From SIG701 sp045611685 (GTDB lineage: Bacteria > Bacillota > Clostridia > Oscillospirales > CAG-272), in the NCBI GenBank assembly GCA_045611685.1, contig JAZKXO010000003.1:37995-101994 (forward strand): 64,000 nucleotides of DNA, given 5' to 3'. Of this stretch, positions 42,578 through 55,160 are shown in pieces. The position numbers and the translations under genes are program-made. Positions within the stretch are counted from its first letter, which is position 1, and the number at the start of each line of letters is the position of its first letter. The notes below the pieces were generated by a model that ran no database searches, was not told the DNA's origin, and saw only the letters and a list, made by a program, of their open reading frames with translations.

Positions 42578-44665
42578 TTAACCGTTGTTTTTAGCGCGGG
42601 TAGTAACGATCTCGTCCTGAATAGACTTCGGCACGGGTGCGAAGTGTGCGGGCTCCATGGAGTACATGGCACGACCCTGGGAACGAGAACGAAGGTCGGT
42701 TGCGTAACCGAACATGTTAGCCAGCGGAACGAATGCCAGAACTTCGGTAGCACCGTTGCCCTGGGGCTCCATGGACTGGATCAGACCGCGACGGGAGTTG
42801 AAGTCGCCGATGATATCGCCGAGGTAGTCGTCGGGCGTAATGGTAACGACCTTCATGACAGGCTCGGTGAGAACGGGGTCTGCGAGTCTCATAGCTTCCT
42901 TGAACGCCATAGAACCGGCAATCTTGAACGCCATTTCCGAAGAGTCAACTTCGTGGTAAGAACCGTCATACAGAGTAACCTTAACGTCTACGACGTTGTA
43001 GCCGGCGAGAACACCGTTCTGCATAGCGCCCTGAATACCCTGGTTAACAGGCTCGATGAATTCCTTCGGAATTGCCCCGCCGGTAACCGCGTTGACAAAT
43101 TCGTATCCTGCACCGGGCTCGTTCGGCTCAAGAGTAATCTTGACATGACCGTACTGACCGGGACCACCGGACTGACGCTTGTACTTGCATTCGTGATCGA
43201 CTTTCTTGCGAACAGTCTCCTTGTATGCAACCTGCGGTTTACCGATGTTTGCCTCTACCTTGAATTCACGGAGGAGTCGGTCCACGATGATTTCGAGGTG
43301 GAGCTCACCCATGCCGGCGATGATGGTCTGACCGGTTTCTTCATCCGTGTAGGTACGGAACGTGGGATCTTCCTCAGCGAGCTTCGAGAGAGCGATACCC
43401 ATCTTCTCCTGACCGGCACGGGTCTTCGGCTCAATAGCCTGACGGATAACCGGCTCAGGGAATTCCATGTTCTCAAGGATGATCGGGTGCTTCGGATCAC
43501 AGAAGGTATCACCGGTAGTGGTGTACTTCGTGGAAACAACGGCAGCGATATCACCTGCATAGCAGTGATCGATATCGGTACGGTTGTTGGCGTGCATCTG
43601 CAGAACGCGGCCGAAACGCTCGGACTTGTCCTTAGAGGAGTTGTAAACGGAAGAACCGGATTCAACTACGCCGGAATACACGCGGAAGAAGCAGAGCTTA
43701 CCAACAAACGGGTCGGTCGTGATCTTGAACGCCAGAGCAGAGAAGGGTTCTTCATCGGAAGAATGACGAGCCTCTTCTTCGCCGGTATCGGGGTTCACAC
43801 CGGTGATATCCGGAATGTCGGTAGGAGCGGGCATGTAATCGATAACTGCGTCGAGCAGTTTCTGAACGCCCTTGTTCTTATAGGAAGTTCCGCATACGAC
43901 GGGAACGATCTTGTTGTCGATCGTAGCCTTGCGGAGAGCAACCTTCAGTTCGTCGATGGTGATCTCTTCGCCTTCGCAGTACTTCATGAAGAGATCCTCA
44001 TCGGTTTCGCAGATGGATTCAACCATCTGGGAGCGGTACTTTTCAGCCAGCTCCTTCATGTCGTCCGGAATCGGCTCGACACGCATGTCCTTGCCCAGAT
44101 CATCGTAGTAGATGTCTGCTTCCATGTTCATCAGATCGATGATGCCACGGAAGGTGCTTTCAGCACCGATGGGGAGCTGAATCGGAACAGCGTTTGCGTG
44201 GAGTCTGTCGTGCATCATTTCAACAACGCGGAAGAAATTTGCACCGTTGATGTCCATCTTGTTGACGTAACCCATGCGCGGGACCTTGTACTTATCGGCC
44301 TGTCTCCAAACCGTTTCGGACTGCGGTTCAACGCCGCCTTTTGCGCAGAAAACGGTTACAGAGCCGTCGAGCACGCGAAGAGAACGCTCAACTTCTACCG
44401 TAAAGTCAACGTGACCGGGGGTATCAATGATGTTGATTCGCGTATCTTTCCAGAAACAGGTGGTAGCGGCAGAGGTAATGGTAATACCTCTTTCCTGCTC
44501 CTGCTCCATCCAGTCCATGGTAGCGCCGCCTTCGTGCGTCTCACCCATCTTGTGCGTCTTACCCGTGTAGAACAGGATACGCTCGGTGGTGGTCGTCTTA
44601 CCGGCGTCGATATGTGCCATGATACCGATATTTCTGGTACGCTCAAGTGAATATTCCCTTGGCAT
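42578..44665 (-). CDS. fusA: elongation factor G
   Basis: Translocase, 695 aa. G1 AHIDAGKTT, DTPGHVDF, NKMD; domains II-V through the C-terminal FGYATDLRSRSQGRAMYSMEP. No sign of a FusB-type or tandem paralogue. GGAGAAAC precedes the ATG. Between rpsG and tuf. Confidence 0.99.
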   Translation of the reverse strand: MPREYSLERTRNIGIMAHIDAGKTTTTERILFYTGKTHKMGETHEGGATMDWMEQEQERGITITSAATTCFWKDTRINIIDTPGHVDFTVEVERSLRVLDGSVTVFCAKGGVEPQSETVWRQADKYKVPRMGYVNKMDINGANFFRVVEMMHDRLHANAVPIQLPIGAESTFRGIIDLMNMEADIYYDDLGKDMRVEPIPDDMKELAEKYRSQMVESICETDEDLFMKYCEGEEITIDELKVALRKATIDNKIVPVVCGTSYKNKGVQKLLDAVIDYMPAPTDIPDITGVNPDTGEEEARHSSDEEPFSALAFKITTDPFVGKLCFFRVYSGVVESGSSVYNSSKDKSERFGRVLQMHANNRTDIDHCYAGDIAAVVSTKYTTTGDTFCDPKHPIILENMEFPEPVIRQAIEPKTRAGQEKMGIALSKLAEEDPTFRTYTDEETGQTIIAGMGELHLEIIVDRLLREFKVEANIGKPQVAYKETVRKKVDHECKYKRQSGGPGQYGHVKITLEPNEPGAGYEFVNAVTGGAIPKEFIEPVNQGIQGAMQNGVLAGYNVVDVKVTLYDGSYHEVDSSEMAFKIAGSMAFKEAMRLADPVLTEPVMKVVTITPDDYLGDIIGDFNSRRGLIQSMEPQGNGATEVLAFVPLANMFGYATDLRSRSQGRAMYSMEPAHFAPVPKSIQDEIVTTRAKNNG

Positions 44666-44724
44666 ATTTGATGTTTCTCCTTTTGGTTAAACAAAGCAGC
44701 AAAGCTTACGCTGCAATCCGTATA

Positions 44725-45195
44725 TTAATATCTGAAATGCGCGAATGCCTTGTTGGCTTCTGCCATCTTGTGGACTTCTTCCTTCTTCTTGAAGGCGCCG
44801 CCGGCGCTGTTCTTAGCGTCAACGATTTCTGCTGCAAGGCGCTCAGCCATCGTACGTTCGGATCTGTTGCGTGCGGCGTTAGTGAGCCAACGCAGACCGA
44901 GCGTCTGACGTCTTTCTGCGCGAACTTCCATAGGAACCTGGTAGTTGGCACCACCTACGCGGCGAGCCTTTACTTCCAGAACAGGCATTACGTTGTCCAA
45001 TGCTTCAGTGAAAACTTCCAGAGCATTCTGTCCCTGCTTTTCTTCAACCATCTGGAATGCATCGTAAACGATCTTCTGAGCTACGCCCTTCTTACCGTCG
45101 AGCATAATGTTGTTGATGAGCTTGGTTACAGTCTTGGAATTGTAAAGCGGATCCGGCAGCACATCTCTTTTAGAAATCTGACCTCTTCTCGACAC
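44725..45195 (-). CDS. rpsG: ribosomal protein S7
   Basis: 156 aa, the normal S7 length, only if GTG at 45195 is the start (VSRRGQISKRDVLPDP, with GGAGGG 7 nt upstream). A longer ATG-started frame reads through that ribosome site and is rejected. S7 nucleates assembly of the 30S head. A long structured gap separates it from rpsL. Confidence 0.97.
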   Translation of the reverse strand: MSRRGQISKRDVLPDPLYNSKTVTKLINNIMLDGKKGVAQKIVYDAFQMVEEKQGQNALEVFTEALDNVMPVLEVKARRVGGANYQVPMEVRAERRQTLGLRWLTNAARNRSERTMAERLAAEIVDAKNSAGGAFKKKEEVHKMAEANKAFAHFRY

Positions 45196-45358
45196 TGTAC
45201 TTCCCTCCTTCATTAAAAATAGATGAGATCATAGGTACTCGAAAGATGCTTTCGCAAGTGCCGGCCGGCCAGATGTATATAAACAATATCACATACAGTC
45301 TGTTCCCGTGCTTGGCACGCTGAAAGGGAACTTTACGAGGATCAAAGAACTTTAAGAA
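45196..45358 (-). promoter_or_regulatory. structured rpsL-rpsG intercistronic region
   Basis: 163 nt with several stems: CGAAAG-ATG-CTTTCG (45240-45254), the palindrome GCCGGCCGGC (~45262-45271) and GTTCCC/GGGAAC enclosing GTGC/GCAC (45302-45331). In E. coli the equivalent region is where S7 represses translation; a similar role is inferred. Confidence 0.5.
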
Positions 45359-45781
45359 TTACTTCTTAGCGGCCTTTGCGCGCTTTGCGCCGTACTTGGA
45401 ACGGCTCTGGTTGCGGTTAGCAACACCCTGTGCATCGAGCGTACCACGGATAATGTGATAACGGACACCAGGGAGGTCACGAACACGGCCGCCGCGAATA
45501 AGAACGACGGAGTGCTCCTGCAGGTTGTGACCGATACCCGGAATGTAAGCGGTTGCCTCCATGCCGTTGGTAAGTCTTACTTTCGCAAACTTACGAAGAG
45601 CCGAGTTCGGCTTCTTAGGCGTGGTGGTACCTACCTTCGTGCAGACGCCGCGCTTCTGAGGCGCGCTCTGATCGATTGCCTTGTTCTTCAGCGAGTTGAA
45701 GCCCTTCTGAAGTACCGGGGCTTTGGACTTGTAGGTCTTGTCGGTTCTGCCCTGTTTGACAAGCTGGTTAAAGGTTGGCAT
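45359..45781 (-). CDS. rpsL: ribosomal protein S12
   Basis: 140 aa from ATG 45781 (MPTFNQLVKQGR; GGAGG upstream). Decoding-centre loops TPKKPNSALRK and GGRVRDLPGVRYH. The latter has Arg101 (codon CGT) where most bacteria have Lys (E. coli K88 counting Met); that change is a known streptomycin-resistance substitution. Heads the str operon, with its own promoter after the rpoC terminator. Confidence 0.99.
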   Translation of the reverse strand: MPTFNQLVKQGRTDKTYKSKAPVLQKGFNSLKNKAIDQSAPQKRGVCTKVGTTTPKKPNSALRKFAKVRLTNGMEATAYIPGIGHNLQEHSVVLIRGGRVRDLPGVRYHIIRGTLDAQGVANRNQSRSKYGAKRAKAAKK

Positions 45782-45902
45782 TCTTTTTCCTCCTTCTTTC
45801 GTAATATTGTTTATATACATCGGCGGAAAGAGAACCCGCCAAAGTATCGAGGTTTTTTCGTTTTTGCGCACAGAAAAAACTGCACACACAAACGTACAGC
45901 AT

Positions 45903-45931
45903 ATTATAACATTTTAATCCCGCGCTGTCAA
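45903..45931 (-). promoter_or_regulatory. promoter of the str operon
   Basis: Minus strand perfect TTGACA, 17 nt, perfect TATAAT, ~122 nt before rpsL. Confidence 0.9.
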
Positions 45932-46063
45932 GCATTTTTTTCTAATAAATACAATGAAAATAGATTTTCCTATTCCTACAAATTTATGCGTAAAAAGTGC
46001 TGATATTTGTGATTTTTATGCCTGTTTTTCCACCGCTACACAAACGCATTCCGAAATAACGAA

Positions 46064-46091
46064 AAGGGCGTGATCTTTCGATCACACCCTT
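46064..46091 (-). terminator. terminator of rpoBC
   Basis: Minus strand AAGGGTGTGATC / GATCACGCCCTT stem (one U-G), followed by TTC; read as AAGGG...CCCTTTTC. Confidence 0.8.
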
Positions 46092-46122
46092 GTTCATTTT
46101 TATGGGGATTCAGGCGGTTCGA

Positions 46123-49830
<3,708 letters not shown>

Positions 49831-49857
49831 TTATACCTTCTTTTATTCAGTTATGTC

Positions 49858-49878
49858 GGGCGGCTGTGTGAGCCGCCC
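49858..49878 (-). other. hairpin in the rpoB-rpoC gap
   Basis: GGGCGGCT-GTGTG-AGCCGCCC, perfect 8-bp stem without a T-run; more likely a processing or stability element than a terminator. Confidence 0.6.
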
Positions 49879-49897
49879 TGCGTCTCATCGGGGGAGA

Positions 49898-52800
49898 TCA
49901 GAAGTCAACGTCAACGTCGTCGAAGCTCATGCCGGTCGCCATATCGGCTTCGAACTGTTCGTCCGTTGGCTCGTCAAAATCGCTTTCTTCCATATAGGAG
50001 TCAAACAGATTATCGGTAGCAACGGTTTCACCGATATCCGATTCGGAGATATCGGAATCAACGGAGATGTAGTTGGGTGCTTCGAGTTCGTCATCACCGA
50101 GGCAGGAAAGCTCGATTTCGGAACCGTCTTCATCCAGTACCTTGACGTCCAGTGCCAAAGACTGCAGTTCTTTAACAAGAACCTTGAAGGACTCGGGCAC
50201 ACCGGGCGTCGGGATATTCTGACCTTTTACGATTGCTTCATACGTTTTCACGCGTCCGGTTACGTCGTCGCTCTTCACGGTCAGGATTTCCTGCAGCGTG
50301 TAAGCCGCGCCGTATGCCTCGAGTGCCCATACTTCCATGTCGCCGAAGCGCTGACCGCCGAACTGCGCTTTACCGCCCAGAGGCTGCTGCGTTACGAGAG
50401 AGTACGGACCCGTGGAACGTGCGTGAATCTTATCATCAACGAGGTGATGCAGTTTCAGATAATACATGATACCGACAGTAACGGGGTTGTCGAAGGGTTC
50501 GCCGGTGCGTCCGTCGTAAAGGATCGTCTTACCGTCGCAGATCATCAGACGGTCTTCGCCGGTAACGGGATCCTTCTCGTAGAAGGTTTCCTTGCCCTGT
50601 GTGTTCTCGTTGGGCAATACCGGACGGGACATGCCGGCGAGTTTCATGCAGGCGGTGATGTCCTGCTCTTCGGCGCCGTCGAATACGGGCGTCATAACTT
50701 TCCAACCCAGCTTCTTGGCGGCGATACCGAGGTGAACCTCAAGTACCTGACCGATGTTCATTCGGGAAGGAACGCCCAGGGGGTTCAATACGATATCAAG
50801 CGGCGTGCCGTCGGGGAGGAAGGGCATGTCTTCCGGCGGAAGAATGCGGGATACGACACCCTTGTTACCGTGGCGGCCTGCCATCTTATCGCCGACGGAG
50901 ATTTTTCTCTTCTGCGCAATATAAACGCGAACAACCTGGTTTACTCCGGGCGGCAACTCGTCGGAATTGTCGCGAGAGAAGATCTTTACGTCAACGACGA
51001 TACCGGATTCGCCGTGCGGCAGACGAAGGGAGGTATCGCGCACCTCGCGTGCCTTCTCACCGAAGATAGCGCGAAGGAGGCGCTCCTCAGCGGTCAGCTC
51101 CGTTTCGCCCTTCGGCGTAACTTTACCGACAAGGATATCGCCGGGACGTACTTCCGTACCTTTTTTAATAATACCGTCTGCGTTGAGATCCTTAAGAGCG
51201 TCCTCGCCCACGTTGGGGATTTCGCGAGTGATCTCTTCCGGGCCGAGTTTCGTGTCACGTGCTTCGTGCGTGTATTCTTCAATATGAATGGAAGTATATA
51301 CGTCATCGCGGACGAGGCGTTCGTTCAGAAGAACGGCGTCCTCGTAGTTGTAGCCTTCCCACGTCATAAAGCCGATGAGCGCGTTCTTACCGAGCGCGAT
51401 TTCACCGCCGTCCGTTGCGGGACCGTCTGCGATTACTTCGTTTTCCTGTACGCGATCGCCCTGGTTGACGAGCGGGCGCTGATTTACGCACATGCCCTGG
51501 TTGCTTCTCTTGAACTTGGTGAGGTGGTACGTGTCGTGCTGACCGTCATCACGGCGGATAACAATTTCATCGGCGGAAACGGCCTCAACAGTGCCTTCGT
51601 TTTCTGCTACAACGACAACGCCGGAGTCAACGGCAGCCTTGTACTCGATACCGGTGCCGACGATCGGGGATTCCGTGGTGAGAAGCGGAACAGCCTGCTT
51701 CTGCATGTTCGAACCCATGAGTGCGCGGGAGTTGTCATCGTTTTCAAGGAAGGGAATGTGAGAGGTAGCAACGGAAACGACCATCTTCGGGGAGACGTCC
51801 ATGAAGTCCACCTGATCGTTCGCGATTTCGATGATCTCGGACTTTGCACGGGCGGTAACCTTGCGGTTGACAAAGCGGTTATTTTCGTCAAGAGGCTCGT
51901 TCGCCTGTGCTACGACGTAGTTGTCTTCCACGTCGGCGGTCATATATACGACATCTTTCGTAACGACGCCGGTCTCGCGGTCTACGCGGCGGTACGGTGC
52001 TTCAATAAAGCCGTACTTATTGATGCGCGCATAGGTGGAGAGATAGGAGATAAGACCGATGTTGGGTCCTTCAGGCGTCTCGATCGGGCACATGCGTCCG
52101 TAATGCGTGTAGTGAACGTCGCGGACGTCAAACGATGCGCGGTCACGGGAGATACCGCCCGGACCAAGCGCAGAGAGACGGCGCTTGTGCGTCAGTTCAG
52201 CAAGGGGGTTGGACTGATCCATGAACTGAGAGAGCGGGGAAGAGCCGAAGAACTCACGGATCGCGGTGACGACCGGACGGATGTTGATAAGCGTCTGGGG
52301 GGTCAGCGTTTCGTTGTCCTGAATGGTCATGCGCTCTTTCACGATCTTATCCATACGGGCAAGACCGATGCGGAACTGGTTCTGGAGCAGCTCGCCTACG
52401 CAGCGCAGACGGCGGTTGCCCAAATGGTCGATGTCATCCGTGGTGCCGACGTTGTGGGAGAGTGCGAGCAGATAGTTAATAGAGGAGAGGATGTCATCCT
52501 CGGTGATGTGCTTCGGAGCGAGCTCGGCAATGCGGCGGCGAGCCTCAGCCTTCAGCGTCTCTGCGTCATCGCCTGCGGTTTCCATGATCTCGAGAAGAAC
52601 AGCGGTGCGTACCTTTTCTTCAATACCGCAATCAGTGAGATCGTAGCCGAGTATAGCCTTGGGATCGATCGTGTTGTTGGAGAATACCTTTACGGTGGAG
52701 CCGTTGTCGAGTGCGAGCGTAACGGTATTAATTGCCGCATTCTCGATCGCTGCCGCATCCTCCTTAGTGAGGACGGTATCCGCATCGAAGAGGATCTCGC

Positions 52801-53722
52801 CGGTGATCGGGCTGACGGCAGGCTCCGCAAGCTTGTGGCCTGCGATACGGTAGCCGAGAGCAAGTTTCTTATCAAACTTGTAGCGGCCGACCGGTGCGAG
52901 GTCATAGCGCTTTGCATCGAAGAACAGGCTGTTGATGAGCTGTTCTGCGCCTTCTACCACGGCGGGTTCGCCCGGACGGAGCTTTTTGTAGATCTCTTTC
53001 AGTGCTTCATCGCGGATGCTGGTGTTGCTCTCGATGGCGAGGTTTTCGCACTCGTCCTTCTCAAGAGTCGCGATCAGCTTCGGTTCGTGACCGAATACCG
53101 CTTCGATCTCGTCCGGCGTCTGGATGCCGAGTGCGCGGATCAGAACGGTAACGGGGAGCTTGCGGTTTTTGTCGATACGTACGTAGAACACGTCATTCGC
53201 GTCCGTCTCGTATTCGAGCCAAGCACCGCGGTAGGGGATAACCGTGGCCGTGAACATACGCTTACCGGTCTTGTCGATCTGCTGATCGTAGTACACGCCG
53301 GGGGAGCGGACGATCTGCGAAACGACGACGCGCTCCGCACCGTTGATAACGAACGTTCCGTTATCCGTCATGAGGGGGAAATCACCCATGAAGATTTCGG
53401 ACTGCTTGACTTCACCCGTCAGCTTGTTGGAAAGACGAACTTCCACCTTGAGGGGGGCTGCATAGTTTACATCGCGCTCTTTGCATTCCGCAACGGGATA
53501 CTTTGGCTTTGCATCAAGAGAGTAGGACACAAAATCGATAAAGAGATTACCCGAATAGTCGGTAATGGGGGACACGTCCCGCAAAACCTCCATCAGGCCT
53601 TCTTCGAGAAACCATTTGTAGGACTTTTTCTGCACCTCAATGAGGTTCGGCATCTCGAGAGTCTCGTCGATTTTGGAAAAGCTCATTCTGATGTTCTTGC
53701 CGATTTTCTGGGGCTTAACCAT
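49898..53722 (-). CDS. rpoB: RNA polymerase subunit beta
   Basis: 1274 aa from ATG 53722 (MVKPQKIGKN); a GTG four codons upstream lies too close to its GGAG. Rifampicin region FGSSPLSQFMDQSNPLAEL has Pro496 (codon CCG at 52237-52235) where E. coli has Gln510 (Q in GSSQLSQ). Very acidic C-terminal extension (DSDISESDIGE ... DFDEPTDEQFEADM). No rplJ/rplL upstream; mutY precedes it, and the gene has its own promoter. Confidence 0.99.
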   Translation of the reverse strand: MVKPQKIGKNIRMSFSKIDETLEMPNLIEVQKKSYKWFLEEGLMEVLRDVSPITDYSGNLFIDFVSYSLDAKPKYPVAECKERDVNYAAPLKVEVRLSNKLTGEVKQSEIFMGDFPLMTDNGTFVINGAERVVVSQIVRSPGVYYDQQIDKTGKRMFTATVIPYRGAWLEYETDANDVFYVRIDKNRKLPVTVLIRALGIQTPDEIEAVFGHEPKLIATLEKDECENLAIESNTSIRDEALKEIYKKLRPGEPAVVEGAEQLINSLFFDAKRYDLAPVGRYKFDKKLALGYRIAGHKLAEPAVSPITGEILFDADTVLTKEDAAAIENAAINTVTLALDNGSTVKVFSNNTIDPKAILGYDLTDCGIEEKVRTAVLLEIMETAGDDAETLKAEARRRIAELAPKHITEDDILSSINYLLALSHNVGTTDDIDHLGNRRLRCVGELLQNQFRIGLARMDKIVKERMTIQDNETLTPQTLINIRPVVTAIREFFGSSPLSQFMDQSNPLAELTHKRRLSALGPGGISRDRASFDVRDVHYTHYGRMCPIETPEGPNIGLISYLSTYARINKYGFIEAPYRRVDRETGVVTKDVVYMTADVEDNYVVAQANEPLDENNRFVNRKVTARAKSEIIEIANDQVDFMDVSPKMVVSVATSHIPFLENDDNSRALMGSNMQKQAVPLLTTESPIVGTGIEYKAAVDSGVVVVAENEGTVEAVSADEIVIRRDDGQHDTYHLTKFKRSNQGMCVNQRPLVNQGDRVQENEVIADGPATDGGEIALGKNALIGFMTWEGYNYEDAVLLNERLVRDDVYTSIHIEEYTHEARDTKLGPEEITREIPNVGEDALKDLNADGIIKKGTEVRPGDILVGKVTPKGETELTAEERLLRAIFGEKAREVRDTSLRLPHGESGIVVDVKIFSRDNSDELPPGVNQVVRVYIAQKRKISVGDKMAGRHGNKGVVSRILPPEDMPFLPDGTPLDIVLNPLGVPSRMNIGQVLEVHLGIAAKKLGWKVMTPVFDGAEEQDITACMKLAGMSRPVLPNENTQGKETFYEKDPVTGEDRLMICDGKTILYDGRTGEPFDNPVTVGIMYYLKLHHLVDDKIHARSTGPYSLVTQQPLGGKAQFGGQRFGDMEVWALEAYGAAYTLQEILTVKSDDVTGRVKTYEAIVKGQNIPTPGVPESFKVLVKELQSLALDVKVLDEDGSEIELSCLGDDELEAPNYISVDSDISESDIGETVATDNLFDSYMEESDFDEPTDEQFEADMATGMSFDDVDVDF

Positions 53723-53818
53723 TTCCAATATCACTCCGTTCTTTTCGGTACCTAATAGGGGAAACTTACAATAAAGTTATATAAACCGCACAAACAGGCG
53801 ATTTTATTACAGTTTACT

Positions 53819-53847
53819 ATTTTATCACCGAATGGAAGCGAAGTCAA
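53819..53847 (-). promoter_or_regulatory. promoter of rpoBC
   Basis: Minus strand TTGACT, 17 nt, TAAAAT, ~97 nt before rpoB. Confidence 0.8.
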
Positions 53848-53904
53848 CAAATTTTCCAAAAATCAAGACCAAATCCAGGGAATTTACATTTTATCCAGTG
53901 AAAG

Positions 53905-53938
53905 TTTACAATAAATTTAATTGTAAATAAATTGTAAA
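53905..53938. repeat. TTTACAAT/ATTGTAAA dyad upstream of rpoB
   Basis: Perfect inverted pair TTTACAAT (53905-53912) and ATTGTAAA (53920-53927), plus another ATTGTAAA at 53931-53938, upstream of the -35 box. Could be an activator or repressor site, or simply AT-rich UP DNA. Confidence 0.5.
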
Positions 53939-53944
53939 TTTAAA

Positions 53945-53971
53945 GCGAGTGAGGCAGACCGCATCACTCGC
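53945..53971 (-). terminator. terminator of mutY
   Basis: 8-bp GCGAGTGA stem overlapping the mutY stop codon; minus-strand TTTAAATTT follows. Confidence 0.7.
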
Positions 53972-55010
53972 TCAGGTTAGTTTTCTGTTTTTGCAGGTAT
54001 GGCTTGTAAGCTCGAAACGCATTTGGAATCGCGTATTCATCCATGCTGTCCGCCCATACGAAGCCGTCAATATCTTTCGTGACTTCTGTCTCGGCGATAA
54101 AACCGCCGAGCTGCCATTCTATATGGGTGAAGATATGTTTTGCTTCCGGCAGTGTTCCTGTAATGTGCGCATCGTGAAGAAGGTTTTTCAAAATCTTATT
54201 TGCATCGGTTTTTGTAAGTGTACCATCGGTACAGAGAGGCTGCCACATTCCCTTGAGAAGCCCTTCGGGCGGCCGCTTTTGAAGCAGCCATCCTTTTGGT
54301 GAATGAACGAGGAGAACCGTTATCGCCTCGACGCGCCGCGGTTTCTTACCCGGCTTTGCCGGTAAAGATGCGGCAGTACCTGCGGCGTATGCGCCGCACC
54401 GATCAAAAAGAGGGCATTCTTCGCATTTCGGTTCTCCGGGAACGCAGAGTATAGCGCCCAGCTCCATGAGCGCTTGATTGAAATCGCCTGCACGGTCTTT
54501 TGGCATCTCATCTATGACGCGGCCCGTTACGCGGGATTTGGTTACCGAAAGCGTGATGTCGGCGCGGTCGTTGTATAGCCGTGAAAACACGCGCAGAACG
54601 TTGCCGTCCACCGCGGGCGCGGGGATACCAAAACCGATCGAGGCGATGGCACCTGCGGTGTACGGACCGATGCCGGGGAGCGAAAGCAGTTCGCTATAAT
54701 CGGCGGGAAGTTTGCCGCCGAATTTTTCTATAATAACTTGAGCGGCTTTTTTCAGATTGTCCGCGCGGCTGTAATAGCCGAGTCCCTCCCAAAGCTTATG
54801 CAGGCGATCCGTATCGCATAATGCCAAATCGGCGGGCGTTGGGAGTTCACGGATAAATCGGTCGTAATAGGGGAGGACGGCGGTCATGCGCGTCTGTTGC
54901 AGCATGATTTCGCTGATCCATATGTGATACGGTGTGGGATCGTCGCGGAAAGGGAGCGATCGCCTATTCTCGTTGAACCACCCGAGAAGCGGTGCGGCAA
55001 TAGACAGCAT
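53964..55010 (-). CDS. mutY: adenine DNA glycosylase MutY
   Basis: Removes A opposite 8-oxoG. 348 aa from ATG 55010 behind AAGGAG; the long upstream frame covers the promoter and is not coding. HhH-GPD fold with catalytic Glu34 (SEIMLQQT) and Asp135 (VDGNVLRV), LPGIGPYTAGAIASI hairpin (111-125), [4Fe-4S] C189-x6-C196-x2-C199-x5-C205, and a C-terminal NUDIX-like domain (~225-348) for 8-oxoG recognition. Confidence 0.97.
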   Translation of the reverse strand: MLSIAAPLLGWFNENRRSLPFRDDPTPYHIWISEIMLQQTRMTAVLPYYDRFIRELPTPADLALCDTDRLHKLWEGLGYYSRADNLKKAAQVIIEKFGGKLPADYSELLSLPGIGPYTAGAIASIGFGIPAPAVDGNVLRVFSRLYNDRADITLSVTKSRVTGRVIDEMPKDRAGDFNQALMELGAILCVPGEPKCEECPLFDRCGAYAAGTAASLPAKPGKKPRRVEAITVLLVHSPKGWLLQKRPPEGLLKGMWQPLCTDGTLTKTDANKILKNLLHDAHITGTLPEAKHIFTHIEWQLGGFIAETEVTKDIDGFVWADSMDEYAIPNAFRAYKPYLQKQKTNLSE

Positions 55011-55040
55011 GCGGAGTTCTCCTTTTGTTTTATATACTAA

Positions 55041-55069
55041 AGTATATCGCAAACGGCGGGAAAAGTCAA
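55041..55069 (-). promoter_or_regulatory. promoter of mutY
   Basis: Minus strand TTGACT, 17 nt, TATACT, ~31 nt before the ATG. Confidence 0.8.
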
Positions 55070-55099
55070 ACCGATACACTCTGTAATTTATTGGAGTCC

Positions 55100-55127
55100 T
55101 TGATTTTTTGTGGGAAAGTGGTATAAT
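55100..55127 (+). promoter_or_regulatory. promoter of the aldose-1-epimerase-like gene
   Basis: TTGATT, 16 nt, TATAAT, ~34 nt before the ATG; divergent from mutY. Confidence 0.72.
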
Positions 55128-55160
55128 TAACGTACTTATAAAAACAAAGGGAGAAAATCG

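Larger units (their letters stand above)
45782..46122. other. rpoC-rpsL intergenic region, 341 nt
   Basis: Holds the rpsL promoter, a small leader hairpin (GGCGG/CCGCC, ~45824-45842) and the rpoC terminator. About 120 nt of AT-rich sequence between promoter and terminator shows no gene or structure I can name. Confidence 0.8.

Noticed and set aside
45196..45213. Longer S7 starting at an ATG at 45213
   Set aside because: It would translate through its own ribosome site; the GTG at 45195 gives the normal 156-residue S7.
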